Of a DNA stretch of 36,003 nt, positions 21,902 to 30,212 are shown piece by piece; within the stretch, counting starts at the first letter, position 1; every line of letters begins with the position of its first letter. Under the pieces are notes generated by a model. That model was given only the letters and a program-made list of their open reading frames with translations. It did no database searches and was not told where the DNA came from. Made by a program: the position numbers and the translations under genes. Origin of the DNA: UMGS1387 sp045540015 (GTDB taxonomy: Bacteria; Bacillota; Clostridia; Oscillospirales; CAG-382). The stretch covers positions 1 to 36,003 of the forward strand of contig JAZQGP010000041.1 of NCBI GenBank assembly GCA_045540015.1, read 5' to 3'.

Positions 21902-23743
21902 ATGTCATACGGTTATTTAAGCGTTTTCACACGCACGGCAAATGAAGGACTGCCTATAGAAGGTGCAAAGGTGTATGTGCGTGTTTTACCGCCGGGAGAA
22001 ACCGCTTCAAATCCGGTATCTGCTTCATACTACGAATATCTGCTTACAACAAATCCGTCGGGTATAACTGAATTTATAAAAATAGAAACACCCGAAACGG
22101 AAGAGTCTTACATACGAGACAACCCTGTTGTACCATATTCCGTTGCCGATGTATACATTGAAGCAGACGGATATTATCCAATGAGAATAAATAACGTTCA
22201 GATTTTCTCAGGCACTCAGAGCATACTTCCTGCGGACCTTGTTCCCGAGTCACCCGACTATGCCGTAAACCAAAGCGGTACTATCACTTACGACGTTCCG
22301 CCGAATGTGCTTTTCAATCCCGGAAGCACCGCAGGTACCAACTCGGAATATGATGGCTTTTCTCCGTCTGACGGAGCAAGAGCGCGTCCTTTTATACTCG
22401 AAAGCGTGTTTATTCCCGAATATGTAACGGTTCATCTCGGTGTGCCCTCATCAAACGCGCGAAACGTGACAGTTCCTTTTGTAGACTATGTTAAAAATGT
22501 AGCCTCCTCGGAAATATATCCTACCTGGCCCGAAAACTCGCTCATTGCCAACATTCACGCAATAGTTTCACTTGTATTAAACCGCATATACACCGAGTGG
22601 TATCCGAGCCAGGGGTATGATTTTGATGTAACAAACACAACTCAATTCGACCAGGCATTTGTACCCGGAAGAAACATTTTTGAAAATATCAGCCGTCTAG
22701 TTGACGAGTATTTCAATGTTTACGTTGTACGCGAAGGTGAGGAAAGTCCGCTGTTTACGCAGTTCTGCGACGGAAAAACCGTTTTCTGTGAAGGACTTTC
22801 ACAGTGGGGTACGGTAGCTCTTGCCGAAAGAGGCTATACGCCCATTCAGATTATACGCTATTACTATGGAGACGACGTAAACCTTGAAGAAACAAACGAC
22901 ATACGTTCTTCTCCGGCTTCATACCCGGGAACGCCTCTCAGTATTGGCAGCAGTGGCGAAAATGTTCTCGAAATACAGCGACAGCTCATGCGCATACGTC
23001 AGAATTATCCCGCAATCCCTCTTATACCGACCATCGACGGACGCTTTGGAGCATCAACAGATGCTGCAGTTCGTGCATTTCAGGAAATATTCGACCTTGA
23101 GGTTGACGGAATCGTAGGAAAAGCAACGTGGTATAGAATTTCTTACATTTATTCTGCCGTAATAAAGCTTGCTGAGGTTTTAGGCGAAGGAATACCGACA
23201 ATATTTGAAAATGTTATTCCCGAGGTTACCATAAGCATAGGAGAACAAGGCGACTATGCGCTCCTGCTCCAGCTTCTTCTCAATTATATAAGCTATTTCT
23301 ATCCTACTGTTGAAGGTGTGGTACGAGACGGCATCTTCGGTCAGGACACCTTAAATTCACTCCTAAGCTTTCAGCGCACCTTTGGGCTTGCAGAAACAGG
23401 CGTAGTTAATCCCAATGTCTGGACTGCCTTATACATGGTTTACAGATATATACTGCGCCTTATAAGAGACACAGAAGCAAACCAGCAATATCCAGGAACA
23501 GAGCTTTCACGAGGTGACACGGGAGAATCCGTTCGGCTGATCCAGACATATCTTGCAGCAATTTCCGAACGTTACCCTTCAGTTCCCTCTCTTACTCCCG
23601 ACGGAGTTTTCGGAGGCGAAACAGAAAGGGCGGTTCTGAGTTTCCAGAGAGCGTTCGGTATTCCCGTAACTGGAAGAATAAATGCCGCAACATGGGAACG
23701 GATAGTTGAAGTATACAACTTTTCACAAAGACAAGACACTTAA
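21902..23743 (+). CDS. SleC/SpoIID-like spore peptidoglycan lytic protein
   Basis: A 613-aa protein. Residues 1-130 form a prealbumin/carboxypeptidase-regulatory-like beta domain (GYLSVFTRTANEGLPIEGAKVYV). Residues about 170-340 are a SpoIID/SleC-like lytic domain (VTVPFVDYVKNVASSEIYPTW, where the Glu of SSE corresponds to the SpoIID catalytic Glu, and FCEGLSQWGTVALAERGYTPIQIIRYYYG). Three PG_binding_1 repeats follow at about 345-415, 442-515 and 535-605. There is no signal peptide, as for clostridial SleC precursors. Start: open frame continues upstream, but GGGG at 21891-21894 serves the ATG at 21902. It lies 19 bp ahead of spoIIIAA, probably co-transcribed. It likely remodels spore or septal peptidoglycan. 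Confidence 0.8.
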   Translation: MSYGYLSVFTRTANEGLPIEGAKVYVRVLPPGETASNPVSASYYEYLLTTNPSGITEFIKIETPETEESYIRDNPVVPYSVADVYIEADGYYPMRINNVQIFSGTQSILPADLVPESPDYAVNQSGTITYDVPPNVLFNPGSTAGTNSEYDGFSPSDGARARPFILESVFIPEYVTVHLGVPSSNARNVTVPFVDYVKNVASSEIYPTWPENSLIANIHAIVSLVLNRIYTEWYPSQGYDFDVTNTTQFDQAFVPGRNIFENISRLVDEYFNVYVVREGEESPLFTQFCDGKTVFCEGLSQWGTVALAERGYTPIQIIRYYYGDDVNLEETNDIRSSPASYPGTPLSIGSSGENVLEIQRQLMRIRQNYPAIPLIPTIDGRFGASTDAAVRAFQEIFDLEVDGIVGKATWYRISYIYSAVIKLAEVLGEGIPTIFENVIPEVTISIGEQGDYALLLQLLLNYISYFYPTVEGVVRDGIFGQDTLNSLLSFQRTFGLAETGVVNPNVWTALYMVYRYILRLIRDTEANQQYPGTELSRGDTGESVRLIQTYLAAISERYPSVPSLTPDGVFGGETERAVLSFQRAFGIPVTGRINAATWERIVEVYNFSQRQDT

Positions 23744-23762
23744 AAACATCGGAGGATACACA

Positions 23763-24710
23763 ATGAACACGACATCATCTTGCGCCGAGGCAATAGTAAA
23801 ATATCTTCCCGGCTCTGTAAGAACAGCACTTGCAAAGCTTGACAGCGAGACATTTTCTTCTATAACCGAGCTTCGTATTCACACCTGCGGTGCTGTCAGC
23901 GTATGCATAGGCGGAAAAAACAGTTCGCTTACGAGCAGCGGGATAACAAACTGCTTATGCGATTCGGTAAGGGTAACACAGGATGAGCTTGATGCATTCA
24001 TATTCAAAGCCTGCCACGGCTCAGTTTATACACACGAGGAAAGTCTTAAGGAAGGTTTTTTAACGGTTTGCGGTGGAGTCAGGATAGGCATATCAGGAAT
24101 ATGCAGTGTAAAGAACGGACTTGTTACGGGATTTTCAAAAATTAAAGGTGTTACCGTCAGATTTGCACATCACATTCCTGGAGCAGGAAAAGAGGTTCTT
24201 TCCTACATAGAAAACAACGGTTTTCCAAGCGGAAAAGGACTACTCATTGCATCTTCTCCCGGGGGAGGCAAAACAACACTTCTACGTGATCTTGCAAAAA
24301 GCCTTTCGGAAGGCTTCAACCTTTGCGGTCAAAAGACGATTCTCAGAGTTTGCGTCATAGACGAAAGAAGTGAAATATTTATGGACGGCATTTTTGACAA
24401 CTGCTGCATTGATTTTTTGACGAGCATGCCAAAAGCCAAGGGAATGGAAACAGCAACCAGAGTTCTCTCCCCGGAGGTTATAATTGTCGATGAAATAGGA
24501 ACTGAAAGCGAGGCAAAAGAAATTATAAAAGCTCACAGCGGCGGCGTTATTCTTATAGCCTCAGCTCATGCAAACAGTTTTGAAGCACTTATGGAGCGTC
24601 CTCACATAAAAGCACTGATTGATGCAGGCGTTTTCGGCGGAGTTTTCTGTCTTGAGAGAAACAGCGACAAAATTTCCGGAGTATTCTCCCCTATTTCTCC
24701 AAAAGCATGA
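23763..24710 (+). CDS. spoIIIAA: Stage III sporulation ATPase SpoIIIAA
   Basis: A 315-aa secretion-ATPase-like protein of the SpoIIIA-SpoIIQ feeding-channel system, cytoplasmic face of the mother-cell membrane. Walker A is SSPGGGKTTLLRDL, with Lys170; Walker B-like EVIIVDEIGTE follows at about 238-248, then the GVILIASAHANSFEAL sensor. Start: the frame is open upstream, but GGAGG at 23751-23755, 7 nt away, selects the ATG at 23763. Its stop overlaps the spoIIIAB ATG (24707-24710). It is the first gene of a complete spoIIIAA-AH operon. Confidence 0.95.
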   Translation: MNTTSSCAEAIVKYLPGSVRTALAKLDSETFSSITELRIHTCGAVSVCIGGKNSSLTSSGITNCLCDSVRVTQDELDAFIFKACHGSVYTHEESLKEGFLTVCGGVRIGISGICSVKNGLVTGFSKIKGVTVRFAHHIPGAGKEVLSYIENNGFPSGKGLLIASSPGGGKTTLLRDLAKSLSEGFNLCGQKTILRVCVIDERSEIFMDGIFDNCCIDFLTSMPKAKGMETATRVLSPEVIIVDEIGTESEAKEIIKAHSGGVILIASAHANSFEALMERPHIKALIDAGVFGGVFCLERNSDKISGVFSPISPKA

Positions 24711-25195
24711 TACGCATTTTCGGAATTGCGCTTTTCTCGGTATCAGTAAGCCTTTTCGGTTTTCTTATGTCTACAAGGATAAGCATAAAGGCAAGAAAGC
24801 GCCGCGAATTCATAGAGCTTATCCACTCTATAAAAAACGGGATACAGTACGCAAAGCTATCTTTACACGAGATTTTCTGTTTGTTTTCGGGACATGAACT
24901 AAAAAAGTGCGGATTTATCAAAGCACTTATCGAAAACGAAAATGCAAGTCTTGAAGAAGTACTTATTGATTTTCCTCCCGGTCTTTCGGAAAAGGAAAAC
25001 GAGCTTATTTTCGGCTTTGCAAGAGAGTGCGGCAAAAGCACTTTTTCCGAGGAGGAAATAAAAAACTGCGAGAGATACTCGGCGCTTCTTGAGGCTCTCG
25101 ACAAGCAGCTGACAGCCGAAGAAAACACAAAAAAGCTGGTCTACGGAAAGCTCGGAATACTTGCAGGAATACTTTCGTGTATTCTGTTGATGTAG
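24707..25195 (+). CDS. spoIIIAB: Stage III sporulation protein SpoIIIAB
   Basis: A 162-aa protein with GspF-like topology: an N-terminal TM helix (about 3-22), a cytoplasmic helical domain (RKRREFIELIHSIKNGIQYAKLSLHEIF) and a C-terminal TM helix (about 145-162) ending ILSCILLM. It resembles type II secretion platform components. It overlaps spoIIIAA by 4 nt and is followed by spoIIIAC after 40 bp. Confidence 0.93.
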   Translation: MIRIFGIALFSVSVSLFGFLMSTRISIKARKRREFIELIHSIKNGIQYAKLSLHEIFCLFSGHELKKCGFIKALIENENASLEEVLIDFPPGLSEKENELIFGFARECGKSTFSEEEIKNCERYSALLEALDKQLTAEENTKKLVYGKLGILAGILSCILLM

Positions 25196-25235
25196 ACAAC
25201 AATTCAGAAATGACAAAAGGAAAGGATGGTTTATT

Positions 25236-25430
25236 TTGGATATAGGTCTTATCATGAAAATTGCAGGGATTGGAATACTAGTAAGCGTTGCAAACAGTAT
25301 TCTTTCAAAAACAGGCCGCGATGAGCAGGCTGTGTTTTGTACGCTTGCAGGCGTTATCATTGTTCTGCTCATGCTCATTCAGCAAATTGACATTCTTTTT
25401 ACAAGTGTAAGAAGTATTTTCGGGCTATGA
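25236..25430 (+). CDS. spoIIIAC: Stage III sporulation protein SpoIIIAC
   Basis: A 64-aa, two-TM membrane protein matching SpoIIIAC along its length (DIGLIMKIAGIGILVSV, KTGRDEQAVFCTLAGVIIVL, RSIFGL). The start is TTG with AAGGAAAGG upstream; a TTG start is consistent with the family's MD-like N-terminus. Its stop overlaps the spoIIIAD ATG (25427-25430), implying coupling. Confidence 0.93.
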   Translation: MDIGLIMKIAGIGILVSVANSILSKTGRDEQAVFCTLAGVIIVLLMLIQQIDILFTSVRSIFGL

Positions 25431-25822
25431 CGGGTATGAACATAACAAAGCTTGTGTCAGCTTCGATTATAAGTCTGTTTGCAATAATTCTGCTCAAGAA
25501 AACAAAGGAAGAATACGCGCTTTTCATATCGGTTTTCGCCTGTATTTCGCTCATGCTCGCGTCAATCACTTTTATCAGTCCCATATTTGAGTATATACGT
25601 TCGCTTGAATACCTTCGTGAAAGCACCTCGGGATTTGCTTCACTTATGATTAAAAGTGCTTCATGCGCGCTTTTGTGCTCATTCGGTGCAGAGCTTTGCC
25701 GTGACTGTGGAGAAACTTCACTTGCCTCAAGAATTGAGCTGTGCGGAAAATGCGTAATTCTCGCACTTTGTCTTCCGCTTATTAAAACGGTGTTTGAATA
25801 TGTTACAAAGCTTATTAATTAG
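25427..25822 (+). CDS. spoIIIAD: Stage III sporulation protein SpoIIIAD
   Basis: A 131-aa membrane protein with about three or four TM helices; the pattern LVSASIISLFAIILLKKTKEEYALFISVFACISLMLASITF is typical of SpoIIIAD, followed by FASLMIKSASCALLCSFGAELCRDCGETSLASRIELCGK. It is probably a membrane component of the SpoIIIA channel. Its 3' end overlaps the start of spoIIIAE by 23 nt. Confidence 0.93.
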   Translation: MTGMNITKLVSASIISLFAIILLKKTKEEYALFISVFACISLMLASITFISPIFEYIRSLEYLRESTSGFASLMIKSASCALLCSFGAELCRDCGETSLASRIELCGKCVILALCLPLIKTVFEYVTKLIN

Positions 25823-26924
25823 GTTTTCCTACCTCATGCTTTGTGCGTTTTTTCTTCTTTCATTCTCGGTCAAAGCAGAGGACATTGAAAAATTCTCCAA
25901 GGATTCGGCATTCGACACAGCAAATACTCTGAGTGAAAATACATCGAACAGCATGGATAATATGGAGGATGTAGAAAAAACGGCTGACAAGGTGCTTGAG
26001 GCTCTGAATCCAAAAAAACTGCTTTGTGAAATAAAGGATTCGGTAACAAACTCAATTAAAGAAATAGCAGGGGCTTTTTCGGGAGTATTCGCAGTCATTT
26101 TCATGTCTGCGCTGTTTTCCTGCATCGGCGAAAGCTTTTCACAGAAGAATCTGTTTTCATCTGCAGCACTACTGTTTCTTATACTTATTACTCTCTCGCC
26201 TATTATCGGATGCATTGAGCTTATGCAAAAAACCTGTGAAAAGCTTTGCACATTCATGTTGTCTTTTATACCTGCAATCAGTGCAGTGAGTGCTGCAAGC
26301 GGTAACACGGTGTCGGCTTCTGGCAGCGCCGTCATTTGCTCCTCGGCTCTTACTTTTCTCCAGCTTCTTTCTTCACGTCTTCTTATTCCGGGTACAAAAA
26401 TATGTGTCAGCCTGTGTGCTGTCAGTGCACTCGGAAAAGGAGCTGACCTTTCGGGAATAAGTTCATTTATAAAAAGCATCTGCATGTGGATATCGGGAAT
26501 TATTATGACGGTTTTCTGCGGAGTTTTATCACTTCAGTCCTTTATAGGAGCGGGTGCCGACAGTCTTGCCATGCGTGGTATAAAATTCACGGCGGCAAAG
26601 CTTATTCCGGTTGCAGGAGGCATGGTAAGTGAAAGCCTGAAAACCGTTGTTGCGGGTGCCGGCTACATAAAAAGTGTTGCCGGAGGTGCGGCTATTGCGT
26701 ATATTATCTATGCTATTATGCCTGCACTTGCGGGAGTGCTTTCGGTAAAGCTGCTATTTTATCTTGGCGGAATGTGTTCGCGACTTACAGGACAGAAAGA
26801 ACTGCAGAGTTATCTTGATTCGGCAAGCAGTGCCATTAATCTGCTGTATGCGGTATGTGCCGTATGCAGTGCTTCATTTATCGTAATGCTTGCTATTTTC
26901 ATGAGAACCTCGGTAACTGTTTAA
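25800..26924 (+). CDS. spoIIIAE: Stage III sporulation protein SpoIIIAE
   Basis: A 374-aa polytopic protein: N-terminal signal/TM (about 4-22), a polar region rich in Asp/Glu/Asn (about 25-80), then about seven TM helices with the FIPAISAVSAASGNTVSASGSA and GGMVSESLKTVVAGAGYIKS blocks characteristic of SpoIIIAE. It is a presumed core of the mother-cell membrane complex. The start may be ATG at 25800 or TTG at 25794; neither has a good ribosome site, so translation is probably coupled to spoIIIAD, which it overlaps. Confidence 0.93.
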   Translation: MLQSLLIRFSYLMLCAFFLLSFSVKAEDIEKFSKDSAFDTANTLSENTSNSMDNMEDVEKTADKVLEALNPKKLLCEIKDSVTNSIKEIAGAFSGVFAVIFMSALFSCIGESFSQKNLFSSAALLFLILITLSPIIGCIELMQKTCEKLCTFMLSFIPAISAVSAASGNTVSASGSAVICSSALTFLQLLSSRLLIPGTKICVSLCAVSALGKGADLSGISSFIKSICMWISGIIMTVFCGVLSLQSFIGAGADSLAMRGIKFTAAKLIPVAGGMVSESLKTVVAGAGYIKSVAGGAAIAYIIYAIMPALAGVLSVKLLFYLGGMCSRLTGQKELQSYLDSASSAINLLYAVCAVCSASFIVMLAIFMRTSVTV

Positions 26925-26945
26925 ATTATCGGAAAGGAAAAAACA

Positions 26946-27440
26946 ATGCCACAAAGTATAGGAGCTTATCTTCACGGTCTTCTTACCATTTCGCTTATAG
27001 GAATTATTTCGGACTCACTTCTCTCGGTTTCTTCCAAAAGCACAAAGACCATGGAATCGGCGCTCAAACTTGTATTCTCACTTTCTCTTACACTTTCGGT
27101 ACTTATTCCGGGAGCAGAAATACTGAAAAACACAAATTTTTCGGAAATATTTGCTCACGAAGAAGCAGGTCATATTTCAGAAGAAGAACAAAGTATCATT
27201 TATCTTACAAAAAAACAGCTTGAAAATGAAATTAGCGAAAAAATATATTCTGAATTCGGCATAAAACCCACTACCATAAGCATACAGTTTGTTACAGAGC
27301 AAAACAATGAAAAAATCACTGTTGACATTACGGGTGTGGATATAGAGCTTCCGTCAGAGCATGGCACGAGCTACAACAAAATTTACGCCTTTGTCACGGA
27401 TTTGCTCGGAATCAGCAGCAATACAGACGGAGAAGAATAA
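26946..27440 (+). CDS. spoIIIAF: Stage III sporulation protein SpoIIIAF
   Basis: A 164-aa protein with two N-terminal TM helices (LTISLIGIISDSLLSV, then LVFSLSLTLSVLIPG) and a soluble extracytoplasmic ring-building-like domain (about 75-164), the SpoIIIAF layout. AAAGGAAA is upstream of the ATG. It ends 1 bp before the spoIIIAG start codon. Confidence 0.9.
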   Translation: MPQSIGAYLHGLLTISLIGIISDSLLSVSSKSTKTMESALKLVFSLSLTLSVLIPGAEILKNTNFSEIFAHEEAGHISEEEQSIIYLTKKQLENEISEKIYSEFGIKPTTISIQFVTEQNNEKITVDITGVDIELPSEHGTSYNKIYAFVTDLLGISSNTDGEE

Positions 27441-27441
27441 C

Positions 27442-27990
27442 ATGGAAAAAGTAAAAACATTACTATTAAGAAAACCGACACGGGAGCAGAAAAAAATTAT
27501 CATTCTCAGCATCTGTGCTTGCATCGGGCTTATGCTGTCACTGCCGTTTTCTCTGTCAGGTACTCATAAAAACGACATTCCTGAAACACAGGAACACTTT
27601 TCCGAAAGCGAGTATGTATACTCACTTGAAAAGAGACTTTCACAGACAATAAGCAACATTTCCGGTGCAGGAAAATCACAGGTATTCATAACGCTTGAAA
27701 GCTCATATGAGACTGTTTACATGTCAAACGCAAAGCTGGATGAAATGGTTGATTTATCAAGTCAAAGCAGAACCACCTCGGAAAAGTCTCTTGCCACAAT
27801 GAAAAACGGTTCTTCCATCGAAGAACCTGTTGTGGTAAAACACATAAGTCCCAAAATCAGCGGAGTTCTTATTGTATGCGAAGGCGGCGAAAATACAAAT
27901 GTAAGAAACAACATAATTAAAGCGGCAAGCACGGCGCTTGACGTTTCATCATCAAGAATTTACGTCACAGGAGGACAATACACACCATGA
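27442..27990 (+). CDS. spoIIIAG: Stage III sporulation protein SpoIIIAG
   Basis: A 182-aa protein with one TM (about 22-42) and an extracellular domain containing the SpoIIIAG signature (KRLSQTISNISGAGKSQVFITLES and ISPKISGVLIVCEGGENTNVRNNIIKAASTALDVSSSRIYV). In B. subtilis it forms a large ring in the intermembrane space. Start: the frame is open upstream, but GGAGAAG at 27429-27435 serves the ATG at 27442. Its TGA overlaps the spoIIIAH ATG. Confidence 0.94.
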   Translation: MEKVKTLLLRKPTREQKKIIILSICACIGLMLSLPFSLSGTHKNDIPETQEHFSESEYVYSLEKRLSQTISNISGAGKSQVFITLESSYETVYMSNAKLDEMVDLSSQSRTTSEKSLATMKNGSSIEEPVVVKHISPKISGVLIVCEGGENTNVRNNIIKAASTALDVSSSRIYVTGGQYTP

Positions 27991-28595
27991 AAAAATTCTT
28001 CAAAGGCATATTAAAGCACAAAAAACCGATTGTCATATTTTCTCTTGCCGCAATTATTTGTACGGCGGTATACACGGATTATATAACAAACTCCGGCAAC
28101 ACACCCCTATCAGACTATCTCTACACATCAAGCGCTTCCGATGCAAGCACAAAAATTCTCGGAGAAGCAAAGCTCGTTGACAAAACCGAAATTATTGAAG
28201 ATACCTCGCCCAATTATTTTGATACAGCGTCAATAAACCGCGAGCGAAGCCGTGACGAAGCTCTTGAGACACTTCAGGTGGTTGTTGACAGTGCCGAAAC
28301 GATGCCCGACGTGAAAGACAAGGCACTTTCCGAAATGATGCAAATAGCAGCAGACATTGAAACGGAAACCAACGTTGAGGAAATGATAAAAGCAAAGGGT
28401 TTTTCCGACTGTGTTGCAATAATCAGCGGAGAAAAAATAAATGTCATCGTGAAAACACCCGGACTGCTTACGGCTGAGGTTGCTCAGATAACCGAGATTG
28501 TTATGAACGAAACCGGAAAAACCCCCGACAATATAAACATTGTTGAAAGCAATGGGTTAATTGATGCTATTTCTGAAAATACAGAAAGTGCATAA
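27987..28595 (+). CDS. spoIIIAH: Stage III sporulation protein SpoIIIAH
   Basis: A 202-aa protein with one N-terminal TM (about 12-30) and an extracytoplasmic domain with the SpoIIIAH pattern (NRERSRDEALETLQVVVDS, LSEMMQIAADIETETNVEEMIKAKGFSDCVAIIS). In B. subtilis it binds forespore SpoIIQ across the septum. No spoIIQ is in this window. AGGAGG lies about 11 nt before the ATG. It is the last gene of the operon, with a strong terminator 8 bp downstream. Confidence 0.94.
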   Translation: MKKFFKGILKHKKPIVIFSLAAIICTAVYTDYITNSGNTPLSDYLYTSSASDASTKILGEAKLVDKTEIIEDTSPNYFDTASINRERSRDEALETLQVVVDSAETMPDVKDKALSEMMQIAADIETETNVEEMIKAKGFSDCVAIISGEKINVIVKTPGLLTAEVAQITEIVMNETGKTPDNINIVESNGLIDAISENTESA

Positions 28596-28603
28596 AATGC
28601 AAC

Positions 28604-28651
28604 AAAAAAACTCTTCTGTCCGTTTTATTCGGCAAAAGAAGAGTTTTTTTT
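28604..28651 (+). terminator. Terminator of the spoIIIA operon
   Basis: A run of A plus CTCTTCT (28604-28617) pairs perfectly over 14 bp with AGAAGAG plus T7 (28637-28650). The symmetrical A and T tracts make it potentially bidirectional. Confidence 0.92.
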
Positions 28652-28660
28652 ATAAATATA

Positions 28661-28689
28661 TTGCAAAGTGTAGGGGTTTATGCTAAAAT
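28661..28689 (+). promoter_or_regulatory. Sigma-A promoter of xpt
   Basis: TTGCAA (28661-28666), 17-bp spacer, TAAAAT (28684-28689). It predicts a 5' leader of about 70 nt before the xpt ATG. Confidence 0.65.
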
Positions 28690-28704
28690 GGTAAAAACAA
28701 ATGT

Positions 28705-28733
28705 GAAATTTAAGTTGTATAAGCTTAAATTTC
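28705..28733 (+). promoter_or_regulatory. Leader hairpin upstream of xpt
   Basis: GAAATTTAAG (28705-28714) pairs perfectly with CTTAAATTTC (28724-28733) around a 9-nt loop, in the predicted 5' leader. It has no T run, so it is not a simple terminator. It may be an operator or RNA element. It does not match the purine-riboswitch consensus. Confidence 0.5.
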
Positions 28734-28766
28734 TCCGTTAAAATATGCTTTACAGAGGTTACACAA

Positions 28767-29342
28767 ATGGAATTACTCAAACAAAGAATTTTAAAAGACG
28801 GAAACATTGTTCCCGGCGGAGTTTTAAAAGTAGACAGTTTTCTCAATCACCAGATTGACGTAGAATTATACAATGAGATTGGCAAGGAATTCAAGCGTTT
28901 ATTCGCTGATGTTCCTGTTACGAGAATACTGACAATTGAGGCTTCGGGAATAGGTATTGCATGTATTGCGGCACAGTATTTCGGTGTGCCTGTAGTATTT
29001 GCCAAAAAGGCAAAGTCAAAGAACATTGACGGCGGTGTTTACACGAGCACAGTTGAGTCCTTCACCTACGGAAAAAGCTATGACATCATGGTTTCCACAA
29101 AATTTATCACGCCTGATGACAAGGTTCTCATTATTGATGATTTTCTTGCTAACGGAAAAGCATCTCTCGGACTTATTGATATAGTAAAGAGTGCAGGTGC
29201 TGAGGTTTCGGGTGTCGGTATATGTATTGAAAAAGGCTTCCAAAACGGAGGCTCAATACTGAGGGATATGGGAATAAACCTAAAGTCACTTGCGGTTATT
29301 AAGAGCATGGACGATGACGGCAACATTGAGTTTGAGGACTGA
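28767..29342 (+). CDS. xpt: Xanthine phosphoribosyltransferase
   Basis: A 191-aa type I phosphoribosyltransferase converting xanthine and PRPP to XMP in purine salvage. It starts MELLKQRILKDGNIVPGGVLKVDSFLNHQID, the family's invariant opening, followed by the TIEASGIGIA loop and the PRPP-binding VLIIDDFLANGKAS at about 120-133. The length is typical. AGAGG precedes the ATG. It is a single-gene unit between two terminators. No pbuX permease follows it, unlike in Bacillus. Confidence 0.96.
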   Translation: MELLKQRILKDGNIVPGGVLKVDSFLNHQIDVELYNEIGKEFKRLFADVPVTRILTIEASGIGIACIAAQYFGVPVVFAKKAKSKNIDGGVYTSTVESFTYGKSYDIMVSTKFITPDDKVLIIDDFLANGKASLGLIDIVKSAGAEVSGVGICIEKGFQNGGSILRDMGINLKSLAVIKSMDDDGNIEFED

Positions 29343-29358
29343 TAATAAAATATTGAAC

Positions 29359-29388
29359 GGCAACTGAAACGGTTGCCCTTCTTTTTTT
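29359..29388 (+). terminator. Terminator of xpt
   Basis: GGCAAC (29359-29364) pairs with GTTGCC (29372-29377), followed by CTTC and T7 (29382-29388), 17 bp after the stop. Confidence 0.82.
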
Positions 29389-29400
29389 ATATATGAAAAT

Positions 29401-29433
29401 GTTAAATCGAGGCTGTTTAAGCCTCGATTTAAC
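29401..29433. repeat. 13-bp perfect palindrome
   Basis: GTTAAATCGAGGC (29401-29413) and its exact complement (29421-29433) around a 7-nt loop. No T tract on either side. It lies between xpt and the convergent AraC gene. Confidence 0.7.
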
Positions 29434-29450
29434 CAATGAAAAGTTCTTTG

Positions 29451-29474
29451 CTTACTTTCTTTCAAGAAAGTAAG
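29451..29474. repeat. 11-bp palindrome at the AraC gene stop
   Basis: CTTACTTTCTT (29451-29461) and AAGAAAGTAAG (29464-29474) with a 2-nt centre. It abuts the stop codon of the minus-strand gene at 29475. It may stabilise or end that transcript, though there is no T run, or be a dispersed palindromic repeat. Confidence 0.6.
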
Positions 29475-30212
29475 TTACATAAATCTGTACTGCGATGCAA
29501 ACTTTACAGGCGACACGCCGACCTCCTTTTTGAACGCAGCGGAAAAATAGTATCGGCTGGCAAAGCCACAGGCTTCGGCAATCTTTTCAACACTTAAATC
29601 GTTCTGCTTTAAAAGGCGCTTTGCTTCTTTAATACGCAGCTTTTGGAGATAAAGATGAGGAGAGGTGCCCATGGATTTGGTGAAAAGCTTGCGAAAATAT
29701 ACTTCACTTACATTTGTCAACTTGGCAAGCCTCTTATTGTTAAGAGAGCTGTCGCTGAAATGTTGCTTCATATATTCAATCTGAACCTTCACTGCCATTT
29801 CCTGAGCTGCTTCAATCTCGTTTTTTTGTAAAAAGTCAAGCATTTCATATAACTTTGAGAGCTGCTCATACTCGGTTTCACTCTGAGTTATTCCAACATA
29901 CATCTTCCACAGCTTTTCAGGATGTGACACCGGTTTGCAAAGCAAGTCGTTTACTGGCATATTTCCTCGAAAATTGATAAGACCACACGTTCCCGTTTCA
30001 TGGGTTACAAGGCTGTATGACAAACCTTTAGGGATAAAAAGCACTGTGTTCTTTTCAAGCATGCAGCTTTTTTCCTTGCTTATAAACTCGTTTTTTGCAA
30101 TGTTTGTAGACAGACAAATTGCATTTGTCGCTCTGTCCTCCATTTTAAACAGCAGGCCTTTTTTGTTATATACATTGTATGCATCTATATTGTATGCATA
30201 TATACCTTTCAT
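29475..30212 (-). CDS. AraC family transcriptional regulator
   Basis: A 245-aa regulator. The N-terminal about 110 residues form a cupin-like sensing domain (KNTVLFIPKGLSYSLVTHETGTCGLINFRG), a helical linker follows, and the C-terminal about 95 residues carry two AraC HTH motifs (NNKRLAKLTNVSEVYFRKLFTKSMGTSPHLYL and SVEKIAEACGFASRYYFSAAFKKEVGVSPVKF). GGAGG (30220-30224) lies 7 nt before the ATG. It is divergent from the large secreted-protein gene 195 bp away, its most likely target; such cupin-AraC proteins often sense sugars. Confidence 0.9.
   Translation of the reverse strand: MKGIYAYNIDAYNVYNKKGLLFKMEDRATNAICLSTNIAKNEFISKEKSCMLEKNTVLFIPKGLSYSLVTHETGTCGLINFRGNMPVNDLLCKPVSHPEKLWKMYVGITQSETEYEQLSKLYEMLDFLQKNEIEAAQEMAVKVQIEYMKQHFSDSSLNNKRLAKLTNVSEVYFRKLFTKSMGTSPHLYLQKLRIKEAKRLLKQNDLSVEKIAEACGFASRYYFSAAFKKEVGVSPVKFASQYRFM

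Noticed and set aside
24691..25378. Long minus-strand open frames opposite spoIIIAA-spoIIIAC
   Set aside because: These are shadows of well-recognised sporulation genes; they lack ribosome sites and family patterns.
28661..28766. Purine riboswitch upstream of xpt
   Set aside because: The predicted leader is only about 70 nt and lacks the conserved junction and loop sequences; only one simple hairpin is seen.
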